NCBI GenBank assembly: GCA_009781475.1
Contig: WQYB01000023.1
Span: 1-32,977 of the forward strand
DNA: 32,977 nucleotides
Origin: Treponema sp.
Lineage (GTDB): Bacteria > Spirochaetota > Spirochaetia > Treponematales > Breznakiellaceae
Direction of reading: 5' to 3'
Part shown: piece after piece, positions 8,505 to 17,266 of the stretch
Numbering within the stretch: position 1 is the first letter of the stretch
How the letters are laid out: the number at the start of each line of letters is the position of its first letter
Made by a program: the position numbers and the translations under genes
Notes under the pieces: generated by a model
Seen by the model: the letters and a program-made list of their open reading frames with translations, nothing else
What the model was told of the DNA's origin: nothing
The model's database searches: none

Positions 8505-11195
8505 TTAAAAATCAACTGATTTAAAACTTATCCAGCTTCCATCTTCATTATTAAAAACAGCAGGGATAGGACTTCCTCTTTTTTCGTGCAGATAACAGTT
8601 TGAATAGCTGTCAAAGTTCTGCGCATGTACTTGTTTTGCCAGTAATTTGCGCGGAAGAAGTTTTTCACCTTTGATTTCGATATTGCCGCTAAGGCGGATA
8701 TCAATAGAAGAAGAGCCGATTGAAATTGTACATGAACCTGCTTCCAGTAAAAAAGTATTTTTAAGTCCTTCCCAAATCGTAAGTTCATTTGCAGATAATT
8801 GAAAACAAATAGTTTTTTCTTCGCCCGGTTCAAAATAAATTCTTTCAAAACCTTTTAATGTTTTTAATGGACGGCGCAAAACAGAACCTTTAAATGTTAC
8901 ATACATCTGAGGCACTTCCTCTGAAGCAGCCTGACCTTTATTTTTTATTTTAAAAGAAACATTTAAAGTATCATCTTTTTCTATTTTTGATTTATCGATT
9001 TTTAAATCTTTGTACTCAAAGTTTGTGTAAGAAAGCCCGTGTCCGAATGGAAACAGAACATTTTTATCAAAATACTGATAAGTTGTTTTACCAGCCATAA
9101 TGTCGTATTCCATAATCAAAGGAAGCTGTTTTTCATCTTCGTACCATGTTAAAGGAGTGCGCCCTGCCGGTGAATACTTTCCGCTTAAAATATCTGCGAT
9201 ACCGTTTCCTGTTTCCTGAATGCCGTGCGCCATCCAAATAATCGCAGGAACTTTTTTTGAAATTTCTTTGATTGTATAAGGATAACCGGAAATCATAACA
9301 AGTACGGTTTTGTCGTTCACTTCTGCGATACTGTCGATTAACTGCTGCTGCCTCGGCGGAAGGTTTAAACTTGGTCGGTCGATACATTCCCTTCCGTTAA
9401 TCATCGGGTCGTTGCCTGCAAAGAATAAAACATGCTGCGCTTTTGCGGCAGCTTCTTTTGCAGCGGCAAGTCCGTCATGCTCAAGTTTCATTTTAAATAA
9501 TTCGCTCTTTACAGGAACAGGATCGTCATGCTGGGTAACAGGTTTTCCTGTTTCGTTTGTTATGATACGCCTATTATCGTGGGTTTTAATAAGTACATTA
9601 CCGTTTTTTTGAGGTACAATATTAAAAAGTGTAAATCCAAACCACTGTAAATTATTTTTTGCCGATGCTGTTATAAAATAATCTGTCGTGTCATTTTTTG
9701 GCATAAGCTGAGGCGGAATCGGTTCTCTTCTTGGCGGAACAACTTCTCTTCTTGCGTAACAGCCTTCCAGCATTAAACCGCTTTGTGTATCTGTAAAAGT
9801 TTTTACGCCCCATCCCCAATCTTCAACGTAAAATTGCGCCGGGTTTTCTCCCTGTTTACCTGCAGCTAATGTCTTTTTTGATTTATCGGGATTATCCTTT
9901 TCAGGAACATCGATTAATACCAATGGTCTTCCATCGTCTGTTGTAAAAGAAACAATGTCACGATGGTCGATGTGTTTAATTTTTTCTCCGTAAACTTCTT
10001 TTAGCGCATCTATTGGTGTACTTTGATATGTCGGAATCCCTGCGTACCAGTCCAGATGAAGTTCAGATGCAAGAGGTCCCATTACTGCAATAGTACCATT
10101 AGTTTTTTCAAGTTTTAAAGGAAGAAGCTGTTTTTCGTTTTTCAAAAGTACGATAGATTTTCTTACAGCTTCACGGCAGAGTTTTCGGTATTCATCCTTC
10201 ATATTATCTGATTCGCCGATTGCTTCGTATGGATTTTCCAAATTTTCTATTGGATCAAAGTGACCAAAGCGGAAGCGGATTGCAAATATTCTTTCAAGGT
10301 GTCTGTCAATTTCTGCTTCATCTATAAGTTTTCTTTCAAGCGCTTCTTTTACAGCTTCTATTACAGGCTCCGGCATATCGGTCATATTATCAGCGCCGCT
10401 TTTTAAAGCAGCGGCAAGTGTTTCTCCGTGTGTTTCAAAATAATTGTGAGCATCGACCGTTTGTAAAAAATCGCCGCCGTCTGTTACAATGTGCCCTTCC
10501 AATCCCCATTCTTTTTTTACTATTTCTTCCTGTATGGGATGGATCATCATCGGGATTCCGTTTACTTCGTTGTAAGCGGTCATCATCGATACTGCGCCTG
10601 CATCCTTTATCGCCGCTTTAAAAGGTACAAGATAATATTCGTGCATAAGGCGCGGCGGGATGGAACAATTGCAGGCGATTCTATTTTCTTCGTTATTGTT
10701 TGCAAAAAAATGTTTTGGTCCGCAGCTTGCTCTTAAATAAAAAGGATGGTCTCCCTGCACACCTTTAATGTATTGGCTTGAAAGCTGGCTTGTAAGGAAA
10801 GGGTCTTCTCCGTAACCTTCTTCGGTTCTTCCCCACCTCGGGTCTCGCTCCAAATCTACTGTAGGCGACCAAACAGCAAGCCCCCTTGTGCGATCGCTTG
10901 ATTTATAAAAACACCGCGCTTCGATGCCGACAATCTCTCCTATTTTCCGCAAAAGCTCTCTATCCCAACCGGAAGCTAAACCTATTGTCTGCGGAAAAGT
11001 TGTATTGTTTCCTTCGCGGTTTACAAAACCATGAGCACCTTCGCCGCCAATTGCCCAAGTGCCGATGCCAAGCCGTTCAACAGCATGGTTACGGGTTGGA
11101 ATAAAACCGCATTTTTCTTCGAGAGTTAACCTGGAAATCAGGTCTTTAACTCTTTCTTTTAATGGTAATGATGGATCATTAAATGGATATTTCAT
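8505..11195 (-). CDS. Glycoside hydrolase family 3 enzyme (beta-glucosidase/beta-xylosidase type), truncated in a C-terminal CBM6
   Basis: This 896-residue enzyme should release terminal beta-linked sugars from short oligosaccharides. The N-terminal TIM barrel shows AVWSPTVDLERDPRWGRTEE, GEDPFL, the substrate-binding KHF (161-163), MTAYNEVNG and the nucleophile region HIVTDGGDF (Asp239). The C-terminal alpha/beta sandwich (about 340-690) carries an unusually long insertion near 385-560. A fibronectin-III-like domain follows (about 735-830, GHGLSYTNFEY onward). From about residue 848 the protein enters a CBM6 domain that stops early at SVDF followed by TAA. No signal peptide is visible, so it is probably cytoplasmic and acts on imported oligosaccharides. 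It is the last gene of the glycan locus. Substrate is not certain. Confidence 0.9.
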   Translation of the reverse strand: MKYPFNDPSLPLKERVKDLISRLTLEEKCGFIPTRNHAVERLGIGTWAIGGEGAHGFVNREGNNTTFPQTIGLASGWDRELLRKIGEIVGIEARCFYKSSDRTRGLAVWSPTVDLERDPRWGRTEEGYGEDPFLTSQLSSQYIKGVQGDHPFYLRASCGPKHFFANNNEENRIACNCSIPPRLMHEYYLVPFKAAIKDAGAVSMMTAYNEVNGIPMMIHPIQEEIVKKEWGLEGHIVTDGGDFLQTVDAHNYFETHGETLAAALKSGADNMTDMPEPVIEAVKEALERKLIDEAEIDRHLERIFAIRFRFGHFDPIENLENPYEAIGESDNMKDEYRKLCREAVRKSIVLLKNEKQLLPLKLEKTNGTIAVMGPLASELHLDWYAGIPTYQSTPIDALKEVYGEKIKHIDHRDIVSFTTDDGRPLVLIDVPEKDNPDKSKKTLAAGKQGENPAQFYVEDWGWGVKTFTDTQSGLMLEGCYARREVVPPRREPIPPQLMPKNDTTDYFITASAKNNLQWFGFTLFNIVPQKNGNVLIKTHDNRRIITNETGKPVTQHDDPVPVKSELFKMKLEHDGLAAAKEAAAKAQHVLFFAGNDPMINGRECIDRPSLNLPPRQQQLIDSIAEVNDKTVLVMISGYPYTIKEISKKVPAIIWMAHGIQETGNGIADILSGKYSPAGRTPLTWYEDEKQLPLIMEYDIMAGKTTYQYFDKNVLFPFGHGLSYTNFEYKDLKIDKSKIEKDDTLNVSFKIKNKGQAASEEVPQMYVTFKGSVLRRPLKTLKGFERIYFEPGEEKTICFQLSANELTIWEGLKNTFLLEAGSCTISIGSSSIDIRLSGNIEIKGEKLLPRKLLAKQVHAQNFDSYSNCYLHEKRGSPIPAVFNNEDGSWISFKSVDF

Positions 11196-11230
11196 AAGAT
11201 AGATAGTAACATAAAATTATTAATTAATTA

Positions 11231-11302
11231 ACCACGGAGGACACGGAGTTTCACGGAGTTTTTAATACGAAAGCACTTCTCTCCTCTGTGTTACTCCGTG
11301 GT
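11231..11302. repeat. Compact inverted ACCACGGAGG repeat
   Basis: ACCACGGAGGACACGGAGTT (11231-11250) is inverted as TTACTCCGTGGT (11291-11302), with CTCCTCTGTG alongside. Nothing coding lies inside. It lies between GH130 and GH3, just upstream of the GH3 start on the minus strand, where it could form a processing or attenuation hairpin. Confidence 0.8.
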
Positions 11303-11310
11303 AAATAAAA

Positions 11311-11370
11311 AAGGCGCAAGACACACAAAAAATATCTTAATATTCTCTGCGTGCTCTGCGCCTTTGCGAG
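11311..11370. repeat. Compact inverted AAGGCGCAAG repeat
   Basis: AAGGCGCAAGACACACAAAA (11311-11330) is followed after a short AT-rich spacer by CTGCGTGCTCTGCGCCTTTG (about 11347-11366) and CGAG. The arms are imperfect reverse complements. It is a second, differently worded member of the same family, placed directly beside the ACCACGGAGG element. Together they fill the 191-base gap between GH3 and GH130. Confidence 0.7.
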
Positions 11371-11386
11371 ATGAAATTCTTAGAAA

Positions 11387-12385
11387 TTAAAACTTATTCT
11401 TCTTTACCCAGTCGATGATTTCATCAACTTTGCCAAAGACTAATCCTGTTACTGTGTCGGCGCAGCCGTAGTAGATGGCGACTTTGCCTGAGTCTTTGTC
11501 AACGAGCGATGCTACAGGGAAAGTTACGTTTGGTACGTCTCCTGCAAGTTCGTAAAGCTCTTTGGGGCAAATAATATAAGGCTTGGGACGGGCAATTACT
11601 TTCCAGGGTTTGTCTAAATCCATTAAAGCTGCGCTAAATGAATAAACAAAACCGTTACAGCTTGTAAGTACGCCGTGATAGAAAACTAACCAGCCTTCGG
11701 TTGTTTCGATAGGGCAAGGACCTGCTCCGATTTTTGTGCTTTGCCAGCCGCCGTTAGGGCTCATAACATGGCGGTGTTTTCCCCAGTAAACCAAGTCAGG
11801 GCTTTCTGAATACCACATATCGCCGAATGGAGTGTGACCTGAATCGCTAGGGCGGCTGTACATGGCGTAATTTTTTCCAATCTTGCGCGGGAAAAATGCT
11901 CCGTTTCGGTTGTAAGGCATCATCGAGTTTTCCATCTGGTAAAACTTTTTAAAATCATAAGTATAACCAACACCAAGACATGGACCTTTATAACCGTTGC
12001 ACCAGATGATGTAATAGCGGTCTTCAAGCCAAATAACACGAGGGTCATATTTATAATCTGAATCAGGAAGTTCCGGGTCTGTCTTTTCAAACTTAATTGC
12101 ATTATCTTCTATTTTCCAGTTAATACCGTCTTTACTGAATCCCACATGGATGTCCATATGTCTTTGTGTATCATCGCAGCGGAATACGCCTGCAAACTCG
12201 CCGTTAAAAGGCACTACGGCACTGTTAAAGATACTGTTTGATGTAAGGGTTAAATCACGCGGAATAACGGGATTTTTGGAAAAACGCCACATAATTTCTT
12301 TATTTGGATCGCTTCCTTTGCCTGAGGAGGGTCTGTCTTCCCAGGGAATGTTCGGAATGCTTACTCCATTAACAATTTTACTCAT
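11387..12385 (-). CDS. GH130 family enzyme (probable beta-mannoside phosphorylase)
   Basis: The 332-residue protein has the five-bladed propeller signatures of GH130: GVFRCDD (67-72 region), YDPRVIW with the likely proton-donor Asp114, NRNGAFFPRKI, SESPDLVYWG, the GAGPCPIETTEGWLVFYHGV phosphate/substrate loop, NVTFPVA and IYYGCAD. GH130 enzymes mostly phosphorolyse beta-mannosyl linkages such as Man-Glc or mannooligosaccharides; a few are hydrolases. No signal peptide is present, so it acts in the cytoplasm. The gene lies 15 bases after the binding-protein gene and before GH3, with a purine-rich ribosome site (AAGGA). This suggests it processes the transported glycan. The exact substrate cannot be read from the sequence. 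Confidence 0.88.
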   Translation of the reverse strand: MSKIVNGVSIPNIPWEDRPSSGKGSDPNKEIMWRFSKNPVIPRDLTLTSNSIFNSAVVPFNGEFAGVFRCDDTQRHMDIHVGFSKDGINWKIEDNAIKFEKTDPELPDSDYKYDPRVIWLEDRYYIIWCNGYKGPCLGVGYTYDFKKFYQMENSMMPYNRNGAFFPRKIGKNYAMYSRPSDSGHTPFGDMWYSESPDLVYWGKHRHVMSPNGGWQSTKIGAGPCPIETTEGWLVFYHGVLTSCNGFVYSFSAALMDLDKPWKVIARPKPYIICPKELYELAGDVPNVTFPVASLVDKDSGKVAIYYGCADTVTGLVFGKVDEIIDWVKKNKF

Positions 12386-12400
12386 ATTTTTTTCCTTTTT

Positions 12401-13756
12401 TTAACGGTTGAAATCTTCGATTGCTGCGTTAATTCTTGGCATCCATGATTCAATGTGCTGAGCAGGAGTTACAATTCCAAGACCGTCAGCTCTGAAATCA
12501 CCGATAAAATCACCAAACGGATAACCCGGAACAAGATCAAAACCTGCTAAAGTAAGATAGCGGGGATCTCTTGACATTACAACAGTTTCTGTTACGTCTC
12601 GTATGTTTCTGGAAGCCCAATAGTGTCCCTGCAGCCAGTCATCTGATACAGGAGCGCTCCACAATTGATCTGCTTTAAGAATTACATCAACTTCCGCAGG
12701 TGAAAAAATATTCGGAATTGCCGCGCCGCCGACTCCGGCTCCTACACGGATATTCTGTGATCTTGGACCTCTTGGCGGAAGTACGTAACCGGCTTCAAAG
12801 TTATCGTTCATCTGACCTTTTCTCCATTCAGGATCAAATGTCATTGCTACTCTTCCGTCTACGAATGCTGACCAGTTCCAACCCCAGTCATAAGTAGGCT
12901 GTGTTGCAACAAGACCTTCTGTGATTAGTCTGTTAAAGAATTGTAAAGCATCCAAAACCGCCGGGGAATTGGCGCTGTTTACAGCTCTGCCTTGTTCGTC
13001 AAATGTAACAAGATTTCCGCCGTTTCCAAAAATAAGCCCCATTATAAATTCACGGGCATCGTCAATTGGAAGCGCGTATGTGTCAATAACGCCGTTACCT
13101 GTTGTATCGCGTGTTAATCTTTTGCAAACTTCATAAAAAGTATCCCATGTCCAGTTGTTGTCTCTTTGTAAGTCATAAAGATATTCTCTGCCTAAACCGA
13201 CTTCTTCAAGGTGCTGAGGATTAAAGAACAACATTGAAGTTCCCCAACCATTGTTAGGAAGACCATAAGACCATGCGTATGTTTTTCCGCCGAAAGTAAA
13301 AGCTTCGTGAGCCAGACCGTTAATCATGGCTTTTTCGCCTATAATATCTTTTCGATTATTAAAATCAATTATTTTACTGTCGCTTACAGGATATAAAAGC
13401 CCTTGTTTAAACAATATCATAATATGACTTGCGCTAAGCTGATACATATGAATATCTTTGTTATTTGACATAATATTACTTGCTACAAGCGGAAGATAAT
13501 TATCCCAGTCTGACAGTTCAAATACTTCATAACTAAAGTCATGTTCTCTAAGTAATCTTCTTCTTTGTTCAAGTTCCTGTTCTTCGCTTTCACTTCTCGG
13601 TTCGTAAGTATTTACATTGTATGTTTGCCACCATGAAGCTACTTTAATATTGGCTCCCTTAAGATTTGTACCGCCGCATCCTGTAAATACGACCAAACTA
13701 AATACAAGCAAAAACGCAAGTAAAAATATTCCAATTTTATTTCTACCTAATAACAT
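12401..13756 (-). CDS. Sugar ABC transporter substrate-binding lipoprotein (second tandem copy)
   Basis: A 451-residue extracellular solute-binding protein of family 1. It has a signal peptide with lipobox VVFTGC (Cys27), then KVASWWQTYNV near the mature N-terminus, and MLFFNPQHLEEVGLG, NNWTWDTFYEVC, DWGWNWSAF and MTFDPEWRKGQMNDNFEAGY in the body. The C-terminal 80 residues are almost the same as those of the neighbouring paralogue, and overall the two agree at roughly three quarters of positions by eye. The start has a strong AAGGAGG site. A terminator-like hairpin precedes the gene, so it may be expressed less than the upstream copy. It should deliver oligosaccharide to the permeases at 15.3-17.3 kb. 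Confidence 0.93.
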   Translation of the reverse strand: MLLGRNKIGIFLLAFLLVFSLVVFTGCGGTNLKGANIKVASWWQTYNVNTYEPRSESEEQELEQRRRLLREHDFSYEVFELSDWDNYLPLVASNIMSNNKDIHMYQLSASHIMILFKQGLLYPVSDSKIIDFNNRKDIIGEKAMINGLAHEAFTFGGKTYAWSYGLPNNGWGTSMLFFNPQHLEEVGLGREYLYDLQRDNNWTWDTFYEVCKRLTRDTTGNGVIDTYALPIDDAREFIMGLIFGNGGNLVTFDEQGRAVNSANSPAVLDALQFFNRLITEGLVATQPTYDWGWNWSAFVDGRVAMTFDPEWRKGQMNDNFEAGYVLPPRGPRSQNIRVGAGVGGAAIPNIFSPAEVDVILKADQLWSAPVSDDWLQGHYWASRNIRDVTETVVMSRDPRYLTLAGFDLVPGYPFGDFIGDFRADGLGIVTPAQHIESWMPRINAAIEDFNR

Positions 13757-13771
13757 ATCATTCCTCCTTAT

Positions 13772-13820
13772 AAAAAAAATAATTTGCGTCTTCGCAGTGT
13801 TAACCGTGAAAACGCAAATT
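13772..13820 (-). terminator. Terminator-like intercistronic hairpin between the two binding-protein genes
   Basis: AATTTGCGT (13781-13789) is perfectly inverted as ACGCAAATT (13812-13820). On the minus strand the hairpin is followed by a T-run (13772-13779), then directly by the AAGGAGG ribosome site of the downstream binding-protein gene. Incomplete termination here could lower expression of 12401-13756, GH130 and GH3, and protect the 3' end of the upstream copy. Confidence 0.65.
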
Positions 13821-13871
13821 AATAATATGGAGTCTAATCAAACAAAATGTTTGTGATTCCGGAAAAGTTCA

Positions 13872-15224
13872 CTATCTGTTGAAATCTTCGATTGCTGCGT
13901 TAATTCTTGGCAGCCATGATTCAATGTGCTGAGCAGGAGTTACAGTTCCTGTTCCGTCAGCTCTGAAATCATTGATGAAATCATCAAACGGATAACCTGG
14001 AACTAATTGGAAACCTTTTAATGTAAGGTATTGTGCATCTCTTGACATTACAACAGTTTCTGTTACGTCGCGGAGGTTTCTGGATGCCCAGTAGTGTCCC
14101 TGGAGCCAGTCTGTTGTTACAGGTGTAAACCATTTTTCCATTGCGTTCATAATAACATTAACTTCAGCTGGTGAATAAAAGTTAGGAATTACATAAACGT
14201 TGTTGTTTGCGCCAATGCGAATTCTCTGTGAGTTAGGACCTCTTGGAGGAAGAACGTATCCGCCTTCAAAGTTGTCGTTCATCTGACCTTTTCTCCATTC
14301 AGGATCAAATGTCATTGCTACTCTTCCGTCTGAATATGCTGACCAGTTCCAGCCCCAGTCATAAGTAGGCTGTGTGGCAACAAGTCTTTCACTGATTAAT
14401 GTGTTATAGAAATCCAATGCCTGAATTACTGCAGGTGAATTAATACCGCTTACAGCTCTTCCCTGTGCGTCAAATGTAACAAAGTTTCCGCCGTTTCCGT
14501 ATACTAAGCCCTGAATAAATTCACGAGCATCGTCAATTGGAAGAGCGTAAGTATCGATAACGCCGTTACCTGATCTGTCTCTTGTTAATTTTCTGCAAAC
14601 ATCAAGGAAAGTTTCCCATGTCCAGTTGTTGCTTGCCTGTAAATCATAAAGATATTCAGCGCTTAAACCAACTTCTACAAGGTGCTGAGGATTAAAGAAC
14701 AACATTGCTGTTCCCCATCCGTCGTTTGGAAGACCAAACTGAAAACCATATTGTTTTCCGCCGAATGTCATAAAGTCCTGTACAAGACCATCATACATCG
14801 GTCTTACGCCTGCAACTGGTTCACGGTTATTTAAGTTAGCCCTTGAATCGCTTACAGGATACAGAAGTCCCTGTTTAAATAATGTCATTGCCATAGCAGA
14901 TGAAACTTCATAAACACTGATGGTTCTGTCGTTTGACATAATATGGCTTGCTACAAGCGGAAGGTAGTTATCAAAATCTGATAATTCAAATACTTCCATG
15001 TTGAAGCCTTCTTTCGCAAGAAGATTTCTTCTCATTTCAAGTTCTTGTTCTTCACCTTCATTTCTGGGTTCATAAGTGTCTACATTGTATGTTGACCACC
15101 ATGATGCGATTCTGATATTCGCTCCCTTAAGACCGTCTCCAGGACATCCTGTAAGTACAACTAAACTAAATGCAAGGATAATTGTAAACAGAACTAATCC
15201 AATTTTTTGACTTGTTTTTAACAT
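13872..15224 (-). CDS. Sugar ABC transporter substrate-binding lipoprotein (first tandem copy)
   Basis: A 450-residue family-1 solute-binding protein with lipobox VVLTGC (Cys27). It shares most of its length with the paralogue at 12401-13756: NIRIASWWSTYNVDTYEPRN, MLFFNPQHLVEVGLS, NNWTWETFLDVC, DWGWNWSAYSDGRVAMTFDP and the final PAQHIESWLPRINAAIEDFN. Differences cluster near residues 125-160 and 330-350, where ligand specificity could differ (inference). It is the first binding protein after the permease pair, starts with ATG after a GGAGG site, and is preceded by a small perfect hairpin. It most likely supplies the 15.3-17.3 kb permeases. Confidence 0.93.
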   Translation of the reverse strand: MLKTSQKIGLVLFTIILAFSLVVLTGCPGDGLKGANIRIASWWSTYNVDTYEPRNEGEEQELEMRRNLLAKEGFNMEVFELSDFDNYLPLVASHIMSNDRTISVYEVSSAMAMTLFKQGLLYPVSDSRANLNNREPVAGVRPMYDGLVQDFMTFGGKQYGFQFGLPNDGWGTAMLFFNPQHLVEVGLSAEYLYDLQASNNWTWETFLDVCRKLTRDRSGNGVIDTYALPIDDAREFIQGLVYGNGGNFVTFDAQGRAVSGINSPAVIQALDFYNTLISERLVATQPTYDWGWNWSAYSDGRVAMTFDPEWRKGQMNDNFEGGYVLPPRGPNSQRIRIGANNNVYVIPNFYSPAEVNVIMNAMEKWFTPVTTDWLQGHYWASRNLRDVTETVVMSRDAQYLTLKGFQLVPGYPFDDFINDFRADGTGTVTPAQHIESWLPRINAAIEDFNR

Positions 15225-15261
15225 GTCATTCCTCCATAAAAAATAATTTTTACTATCTCAA

Positions 15262-15276
15262 ACGGTAAACTACCGT
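15262..15276 (-). promoter_or_regulatory. Short perfect hairpin upstream of the first binding-protein gene
   Basis: ACGGTA-AAC-TACCGT is a perfect 6-bp stem with a three-base loop in the 73-base gap between the permease stop and the binding-protein start. On the minus strand an AT-rich stretch with a T-run follows about 14 bases later. It could be a weak attenuator or an RNA-processing or stabilising hairpin that sets binding protein to permease ratio (inference). Confidence 0.4.
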
Positions 15277-15297
15277 GTTGAAACCATTTTAATCCGG

Positions 15298-16290
15298 TTA
15301 CATTTTAATACCGGTTTGGCTAAGTGATTCTACGAACGCTTTTTGCGCTACTAGATATAAAAGTATAAGCGGTATAAGGAATACAAGTGTTCCTGTAGCT
15401 ACTACTGCCTGTACATATCCTACAGGAGGCTGTGCCATAATTCCGCCGCCGCCTGCTCCTGTTGCGTTAATACCTGCCCAATAACGGAAAAAACTTTCTG
15501 TAAGCCTTGAAAGGGCAATAGGCATCATGTTATATCCCCTAAGGAACAATGTTGAAAAAATGGAATCTGTCCATTGCCATACAAATGAAAAAAGGAAACA
15601 TGATGTAAGCATAGGCATAGCATCGGGAAGCATAATGCGTCCGAATGTATAAAATCTTCCGCATCCGTCTACATAAGCTGCTTCTTCCAGTTCTTTTGGC
15701 ACTCCCCTGAAATACTGTCTTAAAAGGAAGATATAAAGACCGCTTTTTAAACCCATCGCTGTAGCGGAAAGAAGGAAATAACCCGTCAGAGTTCCCAATA
15801 GATTTATAGGTTCTCCGGTTATAAGCTTAAAAATTCCCAATATATCAAAAAACTGGAAATTCAAATAAAGTGAAGCCAGAATTGTCTGCGGCGGAACAAT
15901 AATTATCAGGAATACACACATGAATAAAATATTCTTACCGGGAAATTTATATCGGGCAAAACCATAAGCCGCCATAGTACAGGCTGCAACCTGTAAAAGA
16001 GCGCTTATTACAATGATTATTGTTGATTGAATTAATGTTGGCCAGTACTTCATAAGATTCATGGCAATTTTGTAGTTGTCGGTAGAAAAATTACGGGGAA
16101 TACTTACTACGCTGGCATCGTAAAGATCATGTTCTTCCATAAAACTTACAGAAACCTTATCCAAAAGCGGCTGTAAAATGAGGAAACAGAACCCAAAAAT
16201 AAGGATAGCGCGGAATATCTTATAAGTTATATCCGCAACCTTGTTTCCGAGAATATTCATTGCATGAGGGTTTACTGCTTTTTTAGTCAT
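15298..16290 (-). CDS. Carbohydrate ABC transporter permease (MalG/YtcP type)
   Basis: A 330-residue inner-membrane permease with about six transmembrane helices. The cytoplasmic EAA loop that contacts the ATPase is clear: GVPKELEEAAYVDGCGRFYTFGRIMLPDAMP (about 205-235), matching EAA-x3-G-x9-I-x-LP. The extra-long N-terminus and the loop near 275-295 (TGAGGGGIMAQPPVGY) are typical of the YtcP-like branch. The start overlaps the end of the partner permease by eight bases, so the pair is translated together. No ATPase gene lies nearby. Confidence 0.93.
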   Translation of the reverse strand: MTKKAVNPHAMNILGNKVADITYKIFRAILIFGFCFLILQPLLDKVSVSFMEEHDLYDASVVSIPRNFSTDNYKIAMNLMKYWPTLIQSTIIIVISALLQVAACTMAAYGFARYKFPGKNILFMCVFLIIIVPPQTILASLYLNFQFFDILGIFKLITGEPINLLGTLTGYFLLSATAMGLKSGLYIFLLRQYFRGVPKELEEAAYVDGCGRFYTFGRIMLPDAMPMLTSCFLFSFVWQWTDSIFSTLFLRGYNMMPIALSRLTESFFRYWAGINATGAGGGGIMAQPPVGYVQAVVATGTLVFLIPLILLYLVAQKAFVESLSQTGIKM

Positions 16291-17266
16291 AATAGTAAAC
16301 CTTCTTGGAAATTAATCCCATCGACACCCCTATAACAATAATAACAATCAAGAAATAGAACCATGCCAGAGCCGACGAATAACCAAAATCAAGGCTTTGG
16401 AATAAGACGGTGGATATCTTTTCCATAACCCTGTTGTCCGTTCTTAAGAAGAAGTCTACCACAGAATACACTATATTGACAAGTATTAGGGAACTTACCA
16501 TAGGAAATGTTATTTTCCAGAAGCATTCCCAGCTTGTAGCTCCTTCAATTTTTGCGGCTTCGAACATGCTAGGCGGTATGGTCTGAAGCGCAGAAAGGAA
16601 GATAATTATCTGAATACCGGAAGCCATAGCGATTGTATAAATCTGGTTAACTACCTGGAAAATATATTTCATAAAACCGGCGGCAGCGCCTTCAACTGCA
16701 ATTATTTCTTCCAAAACCCCGGTAATCGATGCTTTCATCATGTTACTGTCTTTTATGGACTGGGCAATGCTCTGCATAAGCGCGTTATTTGTCTCAAGCC
16801 CGACAAGTACACCTGAAGATAAAATAACGGGAAGGAAGAAAATCGCCCTTACCATTCCCCTTCCTTTAAACTCCTGGTTTAATAAAAGGGCTATAAAAAG
16901 ACTGAAAATGATAATTGCTGGAACTACCAATACCATACGGATGAGCTCTTCTACAAGTAATCGGGTAAATTCAGGGTCTATTGTAAGAGCTCTTTCAAGG
17001 TTTCCTAAAGCTACAAATTCAAGGCCAAATGATTTATTTACAAGGTCTATACTGACATTGCTGAATATCATTCTAAAGGATTCCAAAATCGGAATAAACA
17101 TAAAAAGGATAAAACCAATTACAAACGGAAGTATAAAAAGATACCCTGCGCGGGCATTTTTACCTTCCAGTGTAAGGCAGAGTTTATCATTTTTTACCCA
17201 AAGATATTTCGGCAAAGTCTTTGATAAAAAACCTTCGATAGCGTTTTTTATTTTTTTAAGTTTCAT
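16283..17266 (-). CDS. Sugar ABC transporter permease (MalF type)
   Basis: A 327-residue permease. The N-terminal 35 residues are cytoplasmic and basic, then membrane segments begin at about 41 (AGYLFILPFVIGFILF). The EAA loop reads IPPSMFEAAKIEGATSWECFWKITFPM (about 230-256). The ATG overlaps the stop of the DUF5696 gene (TAATG) and its own 3' end overlaps the next permease by eight bases, so the three genes are tightly coupled. It should form a heterodimer with the permease at 15298-16290. Confidence 0.93.
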   Translation of the reverse strand: MKLKKIKNAIEGFLSKTLPKYLWVKNDKLCLTLEGKNARAGYLFILPFVIGFILFMFIPILESFRMIFSNVSIDLVNKSFGLEFVALGNLERALTIDPEFTRLLVEELIRMVLVVPAIIIFSLFIALLLNQEFKGRGMVRAIFFLPVILSSGVLVGLETNNALMQSIAQSIKDSNMMKASITGVLEEIIAVEGAAAGFMKYIFQVVNQIYTIAMASGIQIIIFLSALQTIPPSMFEAAKIEGATSWECFWKITFPMVSSLILVNIVYSVVDFFLRTDNRVMEKISTVLFQSLDFGYSSALAWFYFLIVIIVIGVSMGLISKKVYYYD

